Shown piece after piece: positions 42,503-51,060 of a stretch of 61,276 bases of DNA (position 1 is the stretch's first letter; each line of letters opens with the position of its first letter). The stretch comes from an uncultured Phycisphaerae bacterium (lineage in GTDB: Bacteria; Planctomycetota; Phycisphaerae; UBA1845; PWPN01), in NCBI GenBank assembly GCA_938005315.1, contig CALLOB010000068.1:1-61276 (forward strand). The letters are read 5' to 3'. Below the pieces are notes generated by a model that worked only from the letters and a program-made list of their open reading frames with translations, was not told where the DNA came from and made no database searches. Position numbers and translations under genes: made by a program.

Positions 42503-43963
42503 ATGCCCACCGCTTCGCAGCAAGTGCGACCCGGCTGCGACGCCGCCGACGGAGAAAGACCCCTTGCACGGTTCGGTATCGGACTGGCCGCCCTGCTGGC
42601 GATGGTCGGACTGGCGGCCAGCGGCGTGCTTCTTCAGCATCACGTGGTCCTGCAGGTCGGGGGCGACCCGTTACTCAAGCAGGTCTGCGAGGCCGCCGCG
42701 ACGACCAGCTGCGACGACGTGATCGCCTCGGGCTGGGGAAAGTTCGAGTGGGTCCGCGGCGGGCGGCGGGTGGTCATCCCCACGGCCATGCTGGGCTGGG
42801 TGTTCTTCTCGTTCCTGACCGCCTGGTTCCTGGTGGTCGGGCGTCCGGCGGGCGACCGGCGGTGGATGCAGTGGCTGCCGGCCTGCGCGACCGGCGGGGG
42901 CGTGGTCTACTGCGCGTTTTTCGCCGCGGTGATGTTCGGCCTGCTCGATAAGTGGTGCCCGCTGTGCGCCGTGACCCACGCGGCCACGCTGCTGCTGTTC
43001 ATCCTGACGCTGCTGTTGTGGCCCCGGCGACCCGACGAGGACGCCGAGACTGCCCCCGCCCGCCCGACCGCCGGAACGCTCCTGGCCGGCGTGCTGCTGG
43101 CGGTTGCGCTGTCGGCCGCCGGGGCCAGCGAGTACGGGCGGCGGCTGAGCAGCGCCTACGCCCAGGCTTACTACCAGCGGTGGCAGGACTACGAGAAGGA
43201 CGTCCGGCTCAACGTCGAGCGGTTCCTGAAGGCTCCGCCTCGCGAGGTGCCGATCCTGCCCGACGACCCGGTGCGCGGCGACCCGAACGCAGCTCACACC
43301 GTGGTGCTGTTCAGCGACTTCCAGTGCCCGCACTGCCGGCTGCTGGCCGGGCACATGGAGGAGCGGCTGAAGGAGAATCCGGGCGGATTCAGGCTCGTCT
43401 TCAAGCACTTCCCGATGGACACCAGCTGCAATCCGGGCATTTCGCGCACGCTGCACGCCGGGGCCTGCGCCGCGGCCGTGGCCGCCGACGTCGTGCTGAG
43501 CGTCGCGGGCAACGAGGCCTTCTGGACCATGCACGACGAGCTGTTCGAAGAGCAGAAGAAGCTCAGCGCCGAGCGGCTGTTCGAACTGGCCGAGAAACTC
43601 GGGGTTACCCGTGACACCATGCGCGAGTACATCGGCCGCCGCTCGACCTGGGACCGCATCCACGCCCACGTCGAACAGGCCCGGGCCTTGGGGATCCGCG
43701 AGACGCCGACGATGTTCTTCGACGGGCGGCAGATGAGCGGATGGGGCGACCGCCATTTCTGGCGTTACCTGCTCTCGGATGAGGGCCGGGAGCTGATCCT
43801 CGCGGCCGAGCGGCAGGCGTCGGCGTCTCAGCCGGAGTCCGCATCCCGCCCGGAATCGACTTCGCCGCCGGCCGGGGATTTGCCGCCCCGACCGGCGTCC
43901 GGGCCGGCCCCCAGCCCGGCTCCCGAACCGCCCGCCGCACCGGCATCCGAACCGGCCGGCTGA
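42503..43963 (+). CDS. VKOR-DsbA fusion, copy 2
   Basis: 486 aa, 30 bases after copy 1 and surely co-transcribed. Same order: VKOR domain (loop Cys62 and Cys70; redox pair Cys152/Cys155 in WCPLC), an extra helix (about 190-207), and a DsbA-like domain with Cys275/Cys278 (CPHC) and cis-Pro in ETPTMFFDG. It ends in a 50-residue Pro/Ser/Glu tail. The two copies differ in the active dipeptide, CPGC against CPHC. In the thioredoxin fold the His form is usually the stronger oxidant, so the two may have different redox potentials or substrates. The ATG has AGGA upstream. Confidence 0.92.
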   Translation: MPTASQQVRPGCDAADGERPLARFGIGLAALLAMVGLAASGVLLQHHVVLQVGGDPLLKQVCEAAATTSCDDVIASGWGKFEWVRGGRRVVIPTAMLGWVFFSFLTAWFLVVGRPAGDRRWMQWLPACATGGGVVYCAFFAAVMFGLLDKWCPLCAVTHAATLLLFILTLLLWPRRPDEDAETAPARPTAGTLLAGVLLAVALSAAGASEYGRRLSSAYAQAYYQRWQDYEKDVRLNVERFLKAPPREVPILPDDPVRGDPNAAHTVVLFSDFQCPHCRLLAGHMEERLKENPGGFRLVFKHFPMDTSCNPGISRTLHAGACAAAVAADVVLSVAGNEAFWTMHDELFEEQKKLSAERLFELAEKLGVTRDTMREYIGRRSTWDRIHAHVEQARALGIRETPTMFFDGRQMSGWGDRHFWRYLLSDEGRELILAAERQASASQPESASRPESTSPPAGDLPPRPASGPAPSPAPEPPAAPASEPAG

Positions 43964-44043
43964 GCCATGCGGCCGTCCGGGCTCACGGTCGACGGGAAGC
44001 CTGCCGGACGGCGATCGTCCGCGCCCCTCGCCCCGCCCGGCGG

Positions 44044-45741
44044 TCATTCCGCCGGGTCGATGCGCACGATCCGCCGGTAGCCCTCGATCGGCCGGCCGTC
44101 GTCCACGGTGATATCGAAGTCCTCGTGCCGGACCAGGGCCTCCTCGATGGCCGCGTGAGCCCGGCGCATCAGCCGCCGGAAGCGGGCGGAGGACTCGTTG
44201 CCGCCCTGGGGGTCGAGTTCCCGCACCCACCAGAGGTTCTCCAGCGACAGGAAGTATCCATAGGGGATCAGGATGGCCAGATCGCGCTGGGGCGGCGGCG
44301 CGGCGATCGAGGGCCGCGGATGCGCGCGGACGTGGTCGCGGAGGTGGCGGGCCAGGGCCAGCTGCTCGGGCCAGGGCAGGTGGTGATCGTGGTCGGAGGT
44401 CCAGAACCACAGGTAACGGGCGCCCATGTCGTACGCCAGGGTCAGCGCCAGCGGGGCGATGGCCGGGTCGCACTGCCCGTAGATCGCGGTGCCCCAGTGT
44501 TTGCCGAAGGGCCGGGCGCCCCCGCGCAGGAAGGCATAGTGATAGCGGAGCATCTCCTCGGCGGTGTGCGAGCGCGGCGATTCCAGCCAGGGAGCGACCT
44601 TCTCGTCGAACTCGGCGAGCTGATAGCGGCCCTCGTGCACGATGCCGTTGAGTCCGCCGGCCATCTGGTAGTAGGCGGTGTCGTAATAGGTCTCCCAGGA
44701 GGGGTAGTCCCACTGCTCGAGCCGCATGTCGCCGAAGCTCACGCCCAGCGAGCGGAAGCCGGCCTCGACGGCGAAGGCTCCGTAGTGCCGGTCGGAGGCG
44801 TAGCGGGCCCGGACCCGCTTCTCGATCACCGCGGCGGCATCCGAGAAGTACCACAGCGTCTTGTGGATGCGCTCGTCGCCGACCATGATGACCGACGGCT
44901 CGTCCATGAACATCTCCGAGCCGAGGTAGTTGGAGCGATACAGGTCCGCCGGGTAGCGCATCGGGGGCTTGCCGCGGGGGTCGCGGATGTAGAAGACGGG
45001 CTGAGCGCGGACGAAAGCCTCCTGGGCGGGCGTGACGATGAACAGGTTGATCCCCGCCTCGATCATCACCGGATAATCCGCCTGGACGAACGGAACGTAT
45101 GTGTAGTCCTGTCGTTCGGGCTGCTGGGGCAGGCGTTTCCCCTCGGCGTCCCTGAAGCTGCGCGAGGTGCCGACCAGCAGTTCGGGGTCCAGCTCCAGCA
45201 CCCCGGCCTCCGGGGGCGGCGAGAACGGCACGCCGGTCCGGATGCTCTTGAGCGTCAGCACATGCCCGAGGTACTCGCAGGTGTGCGGCACGCCCTGCGT
45301 AAAGGCGACGTGGCGCGCCGGCCGGGGCACGAAGAGCCGGCCGAAGTCCCGCCAGGGCGGCAGCAGCGCCCGGCCGGTGCGGACGTTCCGGTATTCCAGG
45401 GTTTCGCCGGTCGCCGGGACCTGCAGGATGTAGCGGTGGAACGTCGGCGGCGAGGTGTTTCCGCCGGCTACGGAGACGGGGTCCTCGGCGGTCAGAGCCC
45501 ACAGGCGAACCAGCGGCTCGCCCTCGCCGGCGGCGTTGTCATGGACCTCCAGCTGCCACCACACGGCGCCGGAGTCGCCTTCCCCGCCGGCCGGGCCGAA
45601 GGTCAGATCAACAGCGGCGAATGGGGCGGGTTCGCCGGTTTCGCAGGTCAGCGCCAGGTAGTGGGCCCGCGTACCCGGCTCGATGCGCGGCTGAGCCGCG
45701 GCCAGGGCGGGCACAAGCAGCGTCCAGAGCGTGGTCGGCAT
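44044..45741 (-). CDS. Large secreted protein of unknown function, short paralog
   Basis: 565 aa from the ATG at 45741, which has AGGAG 6 nt upstream. The ATG at 45747 touches the same AGGAG and is less likely. Residues 1-18 form a cleavable signal peptide (LLVPALAAA). The remainder lacks a domain I can name. It shares blocks with the divergent 1030-aa neighbour: FYRSNYLGSEMFMDEPSV, GIVHEGRYQL, AYDMGARYLWFWTSDH and IPYGYFLSLENLWW. The pattern of long strands with WFW and DEPS blocks suggests a TIM-barrel glycoside-hydrolase-like fold, but this is inference. Confidence 0.8.
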   Translation of the reverse strand: MPTTLWTLLVPALAAAQPRIEPGTRAHYLALTCETGEPAPFAAVDLTFGPAGGEGDSGAVWWQLEVHDNAAGEGEPLVRLWALTAEDPVSVAGGNTSPPTFHRYILQVPATGETLEYRNVRTGRALLPPWRDFGRLFVPRPARHVAFTQGVPHTCEYLGHVLTLKSIRTGVPFSPPPEAGVLELDPELLVGTSRSFRDAEGKRLPQQPERQDYTYVPFVQADYPVMIEAGINLFIVTPAQEAFVRAQPVFYIRDPRGKPPMRYPADLYRSNYLGSEMFMDEPSVIMVGDERIHKTLWYFSDAAAVIEKRVRARYASDRHYGAFAVEAGFRSLGVSFGDMRLEQWDYPSWETYYDTAYYQMAGGLNGIVHEGRYQLAEFDEKVAPWLESPRSHTAEEMLRYHYAFLRGGARPFGKHWGTAIYGQCDPAIAPLALTLAYDMGARYLWFWTSDHDHHLPWPEQLALARHLRDHVRAHPRPSIAAPPPQRDLAILIPYGYFLSLENLWWVRELDPQGGNESSARFRRLMRRAHAAIEEALVRHEDFDITVDDGRPIEGYRRIVRIDPAE

Positions 45742-45795
45742 CGCCATCTCCTTTCGTGCCGCAAGATACGGGAACGGTCGCGGCCCAGAAACGGT

Positions 45796-45824
45796 TTGAC
45801 AACCCCCGAGCGGGAGACTAATGC
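45796..45824 (+). promoter_or_regulatory. Promoter of the 1030-aa secreted protein gene
   Basis: TTGACA (45796-45801) perfectly matches the -35 consensus; TAATGC (45819-45824) follows after 17 bases. It lies in the 155-base divergent region between the two paralogs, 73 bases before the GTG start. Confidence 0.55.
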
Positions 45825-45896
45825 TACGGCGAATCTGCGGCAGCAGGGCATGTTAAACCAGTTCAAACAGGCGTGTCAATCACGCGGGAGGGCATC

Positions 45897-48800
45897 GTGA
45901 GCCATCGGTCCTTCCTCGGGGCGTGTCCGCCGGGCTGTGGTCCGGCGGCGGTCCTTGCGGCCATGGTATGGGCAGCGGCCGCGCCGTCGCAGGCCCCGGC
46001 GGCGGAAGATGCGTCGCCGCAGGCGCCGCCGGAAGCATTCTACGTCATGTCGCCGTCGGTCGAGCGCATGGCCGTGCCGGTCACGGAGGTCAGCCTTCGC
46101 ATCACCGGCCGGGAGGAGGTGGAGGGACGCAGCCTGGTCTGGTGGGAGCTGGCCGCCCGACCCCCGAAAGGCCCGTGTTTCGGCATCCGACTGCTTTCGG
46201 AGCGCTGCGCCATGACCGGCCCGGAGGGCATCGGCCGGGTGCACCGCTACCTGTACGCCGACAGCGAAGGCAAGGTGCTGGACTACCGCGAGGCGGCCGA
46301 CGACCGGGCCCTGCTGCCGGCGCTGCAGTTCGCCGAGTCCTTTCTGCCCCGCCCGGCGATCGACGCGGTGTTCGACGGCGGCTTCGCCTCGGCGGGAGCC
46401 TACCTGGGGCATGTCCTGGTCCGCACGCTGCCGGTCGGCGAGCCGCCGCGCGTGTCCTTCGCCGACGCCCGCGTCCTGAGACTGCGTTCGGATCTCATCG
46501 TCGGCGCGCAGGTGGACTACGACGTTCAGAAACCCGATCCCGACGCTCAGAACCACATCGAGCGGCCTTACACCGCGGAGGAATACCGCGATCTGATCGC
46601 CCGCGGCGTCAACTTCTTCAACGGCGAACCGAAGGAGAACCGCTGGCTCTGGTACGAGCCGGTCTTCTGCCGGGCAACGCCCGTTTTCCCGGACACCTTC
46701 TACCGCAGCAACTGGATCCCCGGGCCCATGTTCATCGACGAGCCCAGCGTGCGGCTGGGCTGGAGCGGCGACATCCCCGCGAATCCCACCGGGCCCGAGC
46801 AGGTGGCCGAGGCCTTGCGGCAGCGCGTGACCTCTCACTACACGATCAGCCGCCGGCTGCTGGGCAAGGGCCACGACTCGCCATACGGCACGCTGGATCT
46901 GCTGCTGCCCAACCCGATCTCATGGGACACCGACTACTGGTCGGCCTGGTACCAGTTCGCGGCCGGGGCCCCGGCACTGGTGCATGAGGGCCGGTACGTC
47001 CAGCGCGGCTACGGCTGGGAGCCCCAGGAGCTCTACGGCGATGAGGGGCTGGAAGGACTGACCTTCCGCGACCAGGTGAACTGCCTCAACGCCTTCCTGC
47101 GCGGCGCGGCCCGGGCCTTCGACGGCGACTGGGGCGTCAGCGTGTATCCCGAGGGGGACCCGGCGCTGCGGCTGCCGGCCCTGACGCAGGCCTACGACAT
47201 GGGGGCCCGCTACATCTGGTTCTGGATCTATCCGCCGATGAACCTGGCTGTGCACCGGGAACTGGCCGAGGGGCTCCTGCGCCACGTCTGCCGGCACCCG
47301 CGGCGCTCGTGCCGCCAGGCCAGCCGGGCCGCCAGGGTGGGGATCGTGCTGCCGCCGGGTTACGTCTTCTCCTGGCAGGGCACCTGGGGCATGCAGCGCG
47401 AGCAACGCTCCCGTGGCGGGGCCGGCTACGGCGACATCTCGGCCGCGGCGATGTGGGAGGCGATCCTGTGCTCCCGAAGGGGCATTCCCTTCGACTTTCT
47501 GGTGGATTCGCCCCAGGCCCGGGCCGCGGGCTACGAGCGGCTGGTGTTCGTCCGCGAGGACGGGCGGCTGGAGTTCTCGCCGCCGACCGGCGAGTCGCGG
47601 GTTCCCGGACGGCTGGAACTGAAATGGGACGGCGGACCCGTGCCGGATGTGGCCGCGCGGGCCGGCGGCGCGGCCGACCATGTTGCCGTCCGGGCCGGCG
47701 CGATCCGGATCGACGGCCGGCTGGACGACTGGCCTCACGCCGCCTGGATCGCGATGGACGCCGCGACGCACGGATTCCCCGACGTGCTCGAAGAGATCGA
47801 GACCGTCATCGTCAACGACCTGTCCAATCCGAAATGGCGGCTCCACTTCACCTCCTACATGGGCATGGATTTCGCGCAGATCGACGAGGATCTGGAGCGC
47901 AAGTACGTGCTGGAGGAATTCGGTGGCCGGGGCGTGGTGGTCACCGCGGTCGCGCCGGAGTCGCCGGCGGCCCGGGCGGGCATCCTGGAGGGCGACGTGC
48001 TCGTCTGGATGCTCAGCCACCAGCTCAACTGGCAGTTCCAGGTGTACGAGCGGATGGCCCCGTACAAGGATGCCCATGACGGCGCACCGGTCAGGGTCCG
48101 GCTGCGCCGCAGCGGCCGCTACCACTTCGGCGCCCCCGGCGACCTGGCCGCGCGCGTGGCCCTGGCGGCGGACGACGCCCGGCTCTACCTGGCCGCGGAG
48201 GTCACGGACGACGTCCATGCCCAGCCGCACCACGGCGCGGACCTCTGGAAGGGCGATAGCGTGCAGATCGGCCTGGATCCGACGCTCGAACGCCGCGATT
48301 ACGGCTACGGAGAGGAGGACCACGAGTTGGGTCTGGCCCTGGACAACGGCCGGCCGGTGCTCTGGCGCTTCGCCGGACGCCGCGGCCAGCCGCTCGGCCC
48401 GGTGGACGGGGCCGAGGTGCGGATCATCCGCGAAGACGGACGCACGACGTACGAGGCCTCCGTGCCGCTGGAGGAACTGCGGCCCATGTCGCCGGATCTC
48501 TGGCCCCGGATCGGCTTTGACGTGGTGGTCAACGACTGCGACGGGGGCGTCCGCCGCAAGGGCCGCCTGGAGTTGCGGCCCAAGGCCATGACGCTGGGCA
48601 AGAAGACTCGCCAGTTCGCGCGGCTGGAGTTCCCGCCATCGGACGATCGCGACAAGCTCTCGGCCGCCTTGATGTGGCGTCGGCGGGCGACGGTCGAGGG
48701 CGGGTTCTTCCGGCTCGTGACCGCCTGTCGATCGCCGCAAACGACCGCAGGTACGGTGACGGCGGTGCTGCGTTCGCTGGACGATCCGGCCGCCCCGCCG

Positions 48801-48989
48801 CGCACGGCGACCGTCGCTGTGCCGGTCGGTCCGCAGGCCGCCGAAGCCAGCCTGGCGGTCCGCACCGATTCGCCGCCGGGGCGCTACGAGCTGGCCGTCG
48901 AGGTGCGCGATCCCCGGGGCCAGGCGGTGACCGGCGACCGCCTGCCGGTGTACGTCTACCCTGACGCAACGGCGGCCTCGGGAGAGTGA
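45897..48989 (+). CDS. Large secreted protein with a PDZ domain inside a CBM9-like domain
   Basis: 1030 aa from GTG 45897 (GGGAGGG just upstream). Signal peptide at about 1-35. Residues about 40-560 are related to the divergent 565-aa paralog (FYRSNWIPGPMFIDEPSV, ALVHEGRYVQRG, AYDMGARYIWFW, LPPGYVFSW). A CBM9-like sugar-binding domain begins at about 598 (IRIDGRLDDWPHAAW), is interrupted, and continues from about 747 (DLAARVALAADDARLYLAAEV, then LWKGDSVQIGLDP) to about 910. The interruption (about 640-740) contains a PDZ domain (GVVVTAVAPESPAARAGILE followed by GDVLV). The tail (about 930-1030) is a beta-rich domain. Probably an extracellular or cell-surface carbohydrate-active protein; the catalytic residues are unknown. 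Confidence 0.82.
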   Translation: MSHRSFLGACPPGCGPAAVLAAMVWAAAAPSQAPAAEDASPQAPPEAFYVMSPSVERMAVPVTEVSLRITGREEVEGRSLVWWELAARPPKGPCFGIRLLSERCAMTGPEGIGRVHRYLYADSEGKVLDYREAADDRALLPALQFAESFLPRPAIDAVFDGGFASAGAYLGHVLVRTLPVGEPPRVSFADARVLRLRSDLIVGAQVDYDVQKPDPDAQNHIERPYTAEEYRDLIARGVNFFNGEPKENRWLWYEPVFCRATPVFPDTFYRSNWIPGPMFIDEPSVRLGWSGDIPANPTGPEQVAEALRQRVTSHYTISRRLLGKGHDSPYGTLDLLLPNPISWDTDYWSAWYQFAAGAPALVHEGRYVQRGYGWEPQELYGDEGLEGLTFRDQVNCLNAFLRGAARAFDGDWGVSVYPEGDPALRLPALTQAYDMGARYIWFWIYPPMNLAVHRELAEGLLRHVCRHPRRSCRQASRAARVGIVLPPGYVFSWQGTWGMQREQRSRGGAGYGDISAAAMWEAILCSRRGIPFDFLVDSPQARAAGYERLVFVREDGRLEFSPPTGESRVPGRLELKWDGGPVPDVAARAGGAADHVAVRAGAIRIDGRLDDWPHAAWIAMDAATHGFPDVLEEIETVIVNDLSNPKWRLHFTSYMGMDFAQIDEDLERKYVLEEFGGRGVVVTAVAPESPAARAGILEGDVLVWMLSHQLNWQFQVYERMAPYKDAHDGAPVRVRLRRSGRYHFGAPGDLAARVALAADDARLYLAAEVTDDVHAQPHHGADLWKGDSVQIGLDPTLERRDYGYGEEDHELGLALDNGRPVLWRFAGRRGQPLGPVDGAEVRIIREDGRTTYEASVPLEELRPMSPDLWPRIGFDVVVNDCDGGVRRKGRLELRPKAMTLGKKTRQFARLEFPPSDDRDKLSAALMWRRRATVEGGFFRLVTACRSPQTTAGTVTAVLRSLDDPAAPPRTATVAVPVGPQAAEASLAVRTDSPPGRYELAVEVRDPRGQAVTGDRLPVYVYPDATAASGE

Positions 48990-49005
48990 GGCCCGGAGGC
49001 GTTCT

Positions 49006-50388
49006 TCAGGGTTTCCGGCCCGCGACGGCGTTGCGGCCGGAGAACACCGCCACCCGCCCCTTGCCCTGGCGTTTGGCCTCGTAGAGCGCCTGGTCGGCCA
49101 TCTGCAGCAGGCTCTGGGCATCCGGCGGCTGGTGCCCGCGCAACGTGGCGATACCCGCGCTCATCGTGGGGGCCGGCTGCAGGCCCAGGGCCTTGGTGCG
49201 CTGGGCGAACAGGGCGACGGTGCGAGCGGCCACGGCCCGGGCCTGTTCCTCGGTCACGCCCGGCAGAATCAGCACGAATTCGTCCCCGCCGCAGCGGATG
49301 GCCAGGTCCTGGTCGCGCAACCCCTGGCGCAGCAGATCTCCCGCGAAACGCAGGATCTCGTCGCCGGCGTCGTGGCCGCGCAGGTCGTTGAGGACCTTGA
49401 AGTTGTCCAGATCGACCATCACCACCGCCAGTTCCTGCCGCATGGACTTCTGAGCGTTGAAGATGTCGCCGAACTTCTCGTCCAGCAGGCGGCGGTTGCC
49501 CAGCCGGGTCAGCGGGTCGGTCCAGATCTCGCGGCGGGCGCGCTTGAGCTCGAGCGTCAGGCGTCGCGTTTCGGCGGCCACGCGGTCGTCCAGCGAGCGT
49601 TCCAGGTCCTCGACGCGACCGCGCCAGTTGTCCAGGTCGCCATGCAGGCCGGACACGATGCGGGCCAGCTGACCGATCTCGTCGCTCCGGTCGGTGGGGA
49701 GTCGGTTCGCCGCACCGGCCGCGCCGGCGCGGCGGGAATCCTCGGTGAGCCGTCGAAGCGGGTCGGCCACCATGCGCTTCAGGAGCAGGAAACCCATCGT
49801 CAGTCCGCAGGCGGCAATGCCGGCCAGGCCCGCGAAGAAGCGGACGATATCCGCCGGCGGAGGCACCTGTCGCGGAAGGGGGCGAACGGCGTAGACCAGC
49901 CGCCCCAGGGGTTCGGCCGCTCCCGCGCCGGTCAGGGGCACCGCCGCCACGTCGGCCTCCGGCAGGCCATGATCGGGGCGGGCCGGCACGCGCTCGGCGT
50001 AGAACCCGCCGGCCTTCAGGGGAGGCAGGGCCTTGAGACCCGCGCGCTCCAGCAACCCCAGGTCGCCGCGCGCCGCCAACACCTGCCCGTCGGCGGCGAT
50101 GACCGCCAGCAGCTGCGAGGCCGGGTGCCACGCCAGCGTGCGGACCAGGGATTCCGCCTCCGCCCGGCGGCCCTCGGCCATCAAGGATGACAACATTTCG
50201 GCATATGATTCGGCCAGGGCGATCACCGGCGCCTGCTGCGTCCCCAGCAGCGCGCGGTGGAGGTGGTAACGGTACAACGCACTGGCGCCCAGGACCGTTG
50301 AGGCGACCGTCAACGCGGTGGCCAGCCACAGCGTCTGGCGGATGCTCAGGCCCCGGGGCGGGCGGGAGCCGGCGGGCGCGTCGCTCAT
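49006..50388 (-). CDS. Membrane-bound diguanylate cyclase (GGDEF)
   Basis: 460 aa. Membrane helix at about 17-38, an extracellular sensor region (about 45-175) with a single-Cache/double-CHASE-like look, a second helix (about 182-204), a HAMP-like linker with PLRRLTEDSRRAG (about 205-258), a coiled-coil (about 250-288), and GGDEF (about 290-450). The signature is GGDEF at 367-371, with the metal Asp in VMVDLDNFK. The inhibitory site RxxD (Arg358, Asp361) stands five residues before it, so product feedback is expected. It makes cyclic di-GMP in response to an external signal. Its end faces the end of the 1030-aa secreted protein gene. Confidence 0.93.
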   Translation of the reverse strand: MSDAPAGSRPPRGLSIRQTLWLATALTVASTVLGASALYRYHLHRALLGTQQAPVIALAESYAEMLSSLMAEGRRAEAESLVRTLAWHPASQLLAVIAADGQVLAARGDLGLLERAGLKALPPLKAGGFYAERVPARPDHGLPEADVAAVPLTGAGAAEPLGRLVYAVRPLPRQVPPPADIVRFFAGLAGIAACGLTMGFLLLKRMVADPLRRLTEDSRRAGAAGAANRLPTDRSDEIGQLARIVSGLHGDLDNWRGRVEDLERSLDDRVAAETRRLTLELKRARREIWTDPLTRLGNRRLLDEKFGDIFNAQKSMRQELAVVMVDLDNFKVLNDLRGHDAGDEILRFAGDLLRQGLRDQDLAIRCGGDEFVLILPGVTEEQARAVAARTVALFAQRTKALGLQPAPTMSAGIATLRGHQPPDAQSLLQMADQALYEAKRQGKGRVAVFSGRNAVAGRKP

Positions 50389-50598
50389 ACGCGTGTTTTA
50401 TCGGCACCCCGGGCCTGCCGGACGATATCCACGGCGGCCGGCGGGCCAAAGTCACTGCGGACAAGCCGTGTCGCAGGCGGCAGGGCCGGCGCCCTTCCGC
50501 CTCGATAGTCGCAGCCGCGCCGGAAAACCGTCACAGATCTCCGCAGGGCGTCTCGCAGGTTGCCGGAAGCCGGTTTTTCGCCACAATGGGCGGCGGCG

Positions 50599-51036
50599 AT
50601 GAAACGTAAGACGTCCACAAGGTCTTTGGCGGATCGGGGGTACCCCGCCGGCAGATTCAGCGGTGGTTTACTGCTGCTGATCCTGGCCGGGGGGTGCGGC
50701 TCGGTTCTCTGGGAGCCCGGCTACGAGCCGGCGCGGCAGAAGGCGGTGCGCGAGCAGCGGCGGTTGCTCGTCGCGTTCGTCTCGGGTTTCAACGAGGACT
50801 GCGGCCGGATGGACCGCGAGGTGCTGGCCGACGGCGACATCCGCCGGCTGATCGGGGAGTACGTGCCGGTGCGGCTGGATACCGCGCTGCACCCCCGTCT
50901 GGCCGAGCAGTACGGCGTGGACCGGCTGCCGGCGTTCTATATCGTGCGGCCCGACGGAAGCGTGGCCGGCTGCCGCAGCGGCGTCATGGATGTCGAGACC
51001 TTTCGGGCGTTCCTGATCCGCAACCGGTATGAGTGA
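50599..51036 (+). CDS. Thioredoxin-fold lipoprotein without CXXC
   Basis: 145 aa from ATG 50599. Hydrophobic segment and LAGG before Cys33 form a lipobox. The mature part is a short thioredoxin fold: RRLLVAFVSGFNEDCGRMDREVLAD, then YVPVRLDT and the cis-Pro loop VDRLPAFYIVRPDG. In related thioredoxin-like proteins the helix starts with CxxC; here there is one cysteine, Cys68 (EDCGRM). It is therefore not an ordinary thiol oxidoreductase and could be a chaperone-like or single-cysteine reductase. The gene is alone between divergent and convergent neighbours. Confidence 0.75.
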   Translation: MKRKTSTRSLADRGYPAGRFSGGLLLLILAGGCGSVLWEPGYEPARQKAVREQRRLLVAFVSGFNEDCGRMDREVLADGDIRRLIGEYVPVRLDTALHPRLAEQYGVDRLPAFYIVRPDGSVAGCRSGVMDVETFRAFLIRNRYE

Positions 51037-51060
51037 GGCTTATGGCCCCAAGCGGGCGGC

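Noticed and set aside
42671..45502. Minus-strand open frame of 943 codons
   Set aside because: Overlaps VKOR-DsbA copy 2 and the 565-aa secreted protein in other frames, both of which have clear features. Composition of a shadow frame.
46920..49121. Minus-strand open frame of 733 codons
   Set aside because: Antisense to the 1030-aa secreted protein; no domain.
49006..50464. Longer start for the diguanylate cyclase
   Set aside because: A 502-codon frame on the same strand is out of phase with the GGDEF protein. The 460-aa frame alone has the membrane helices and the GGDEF motif.
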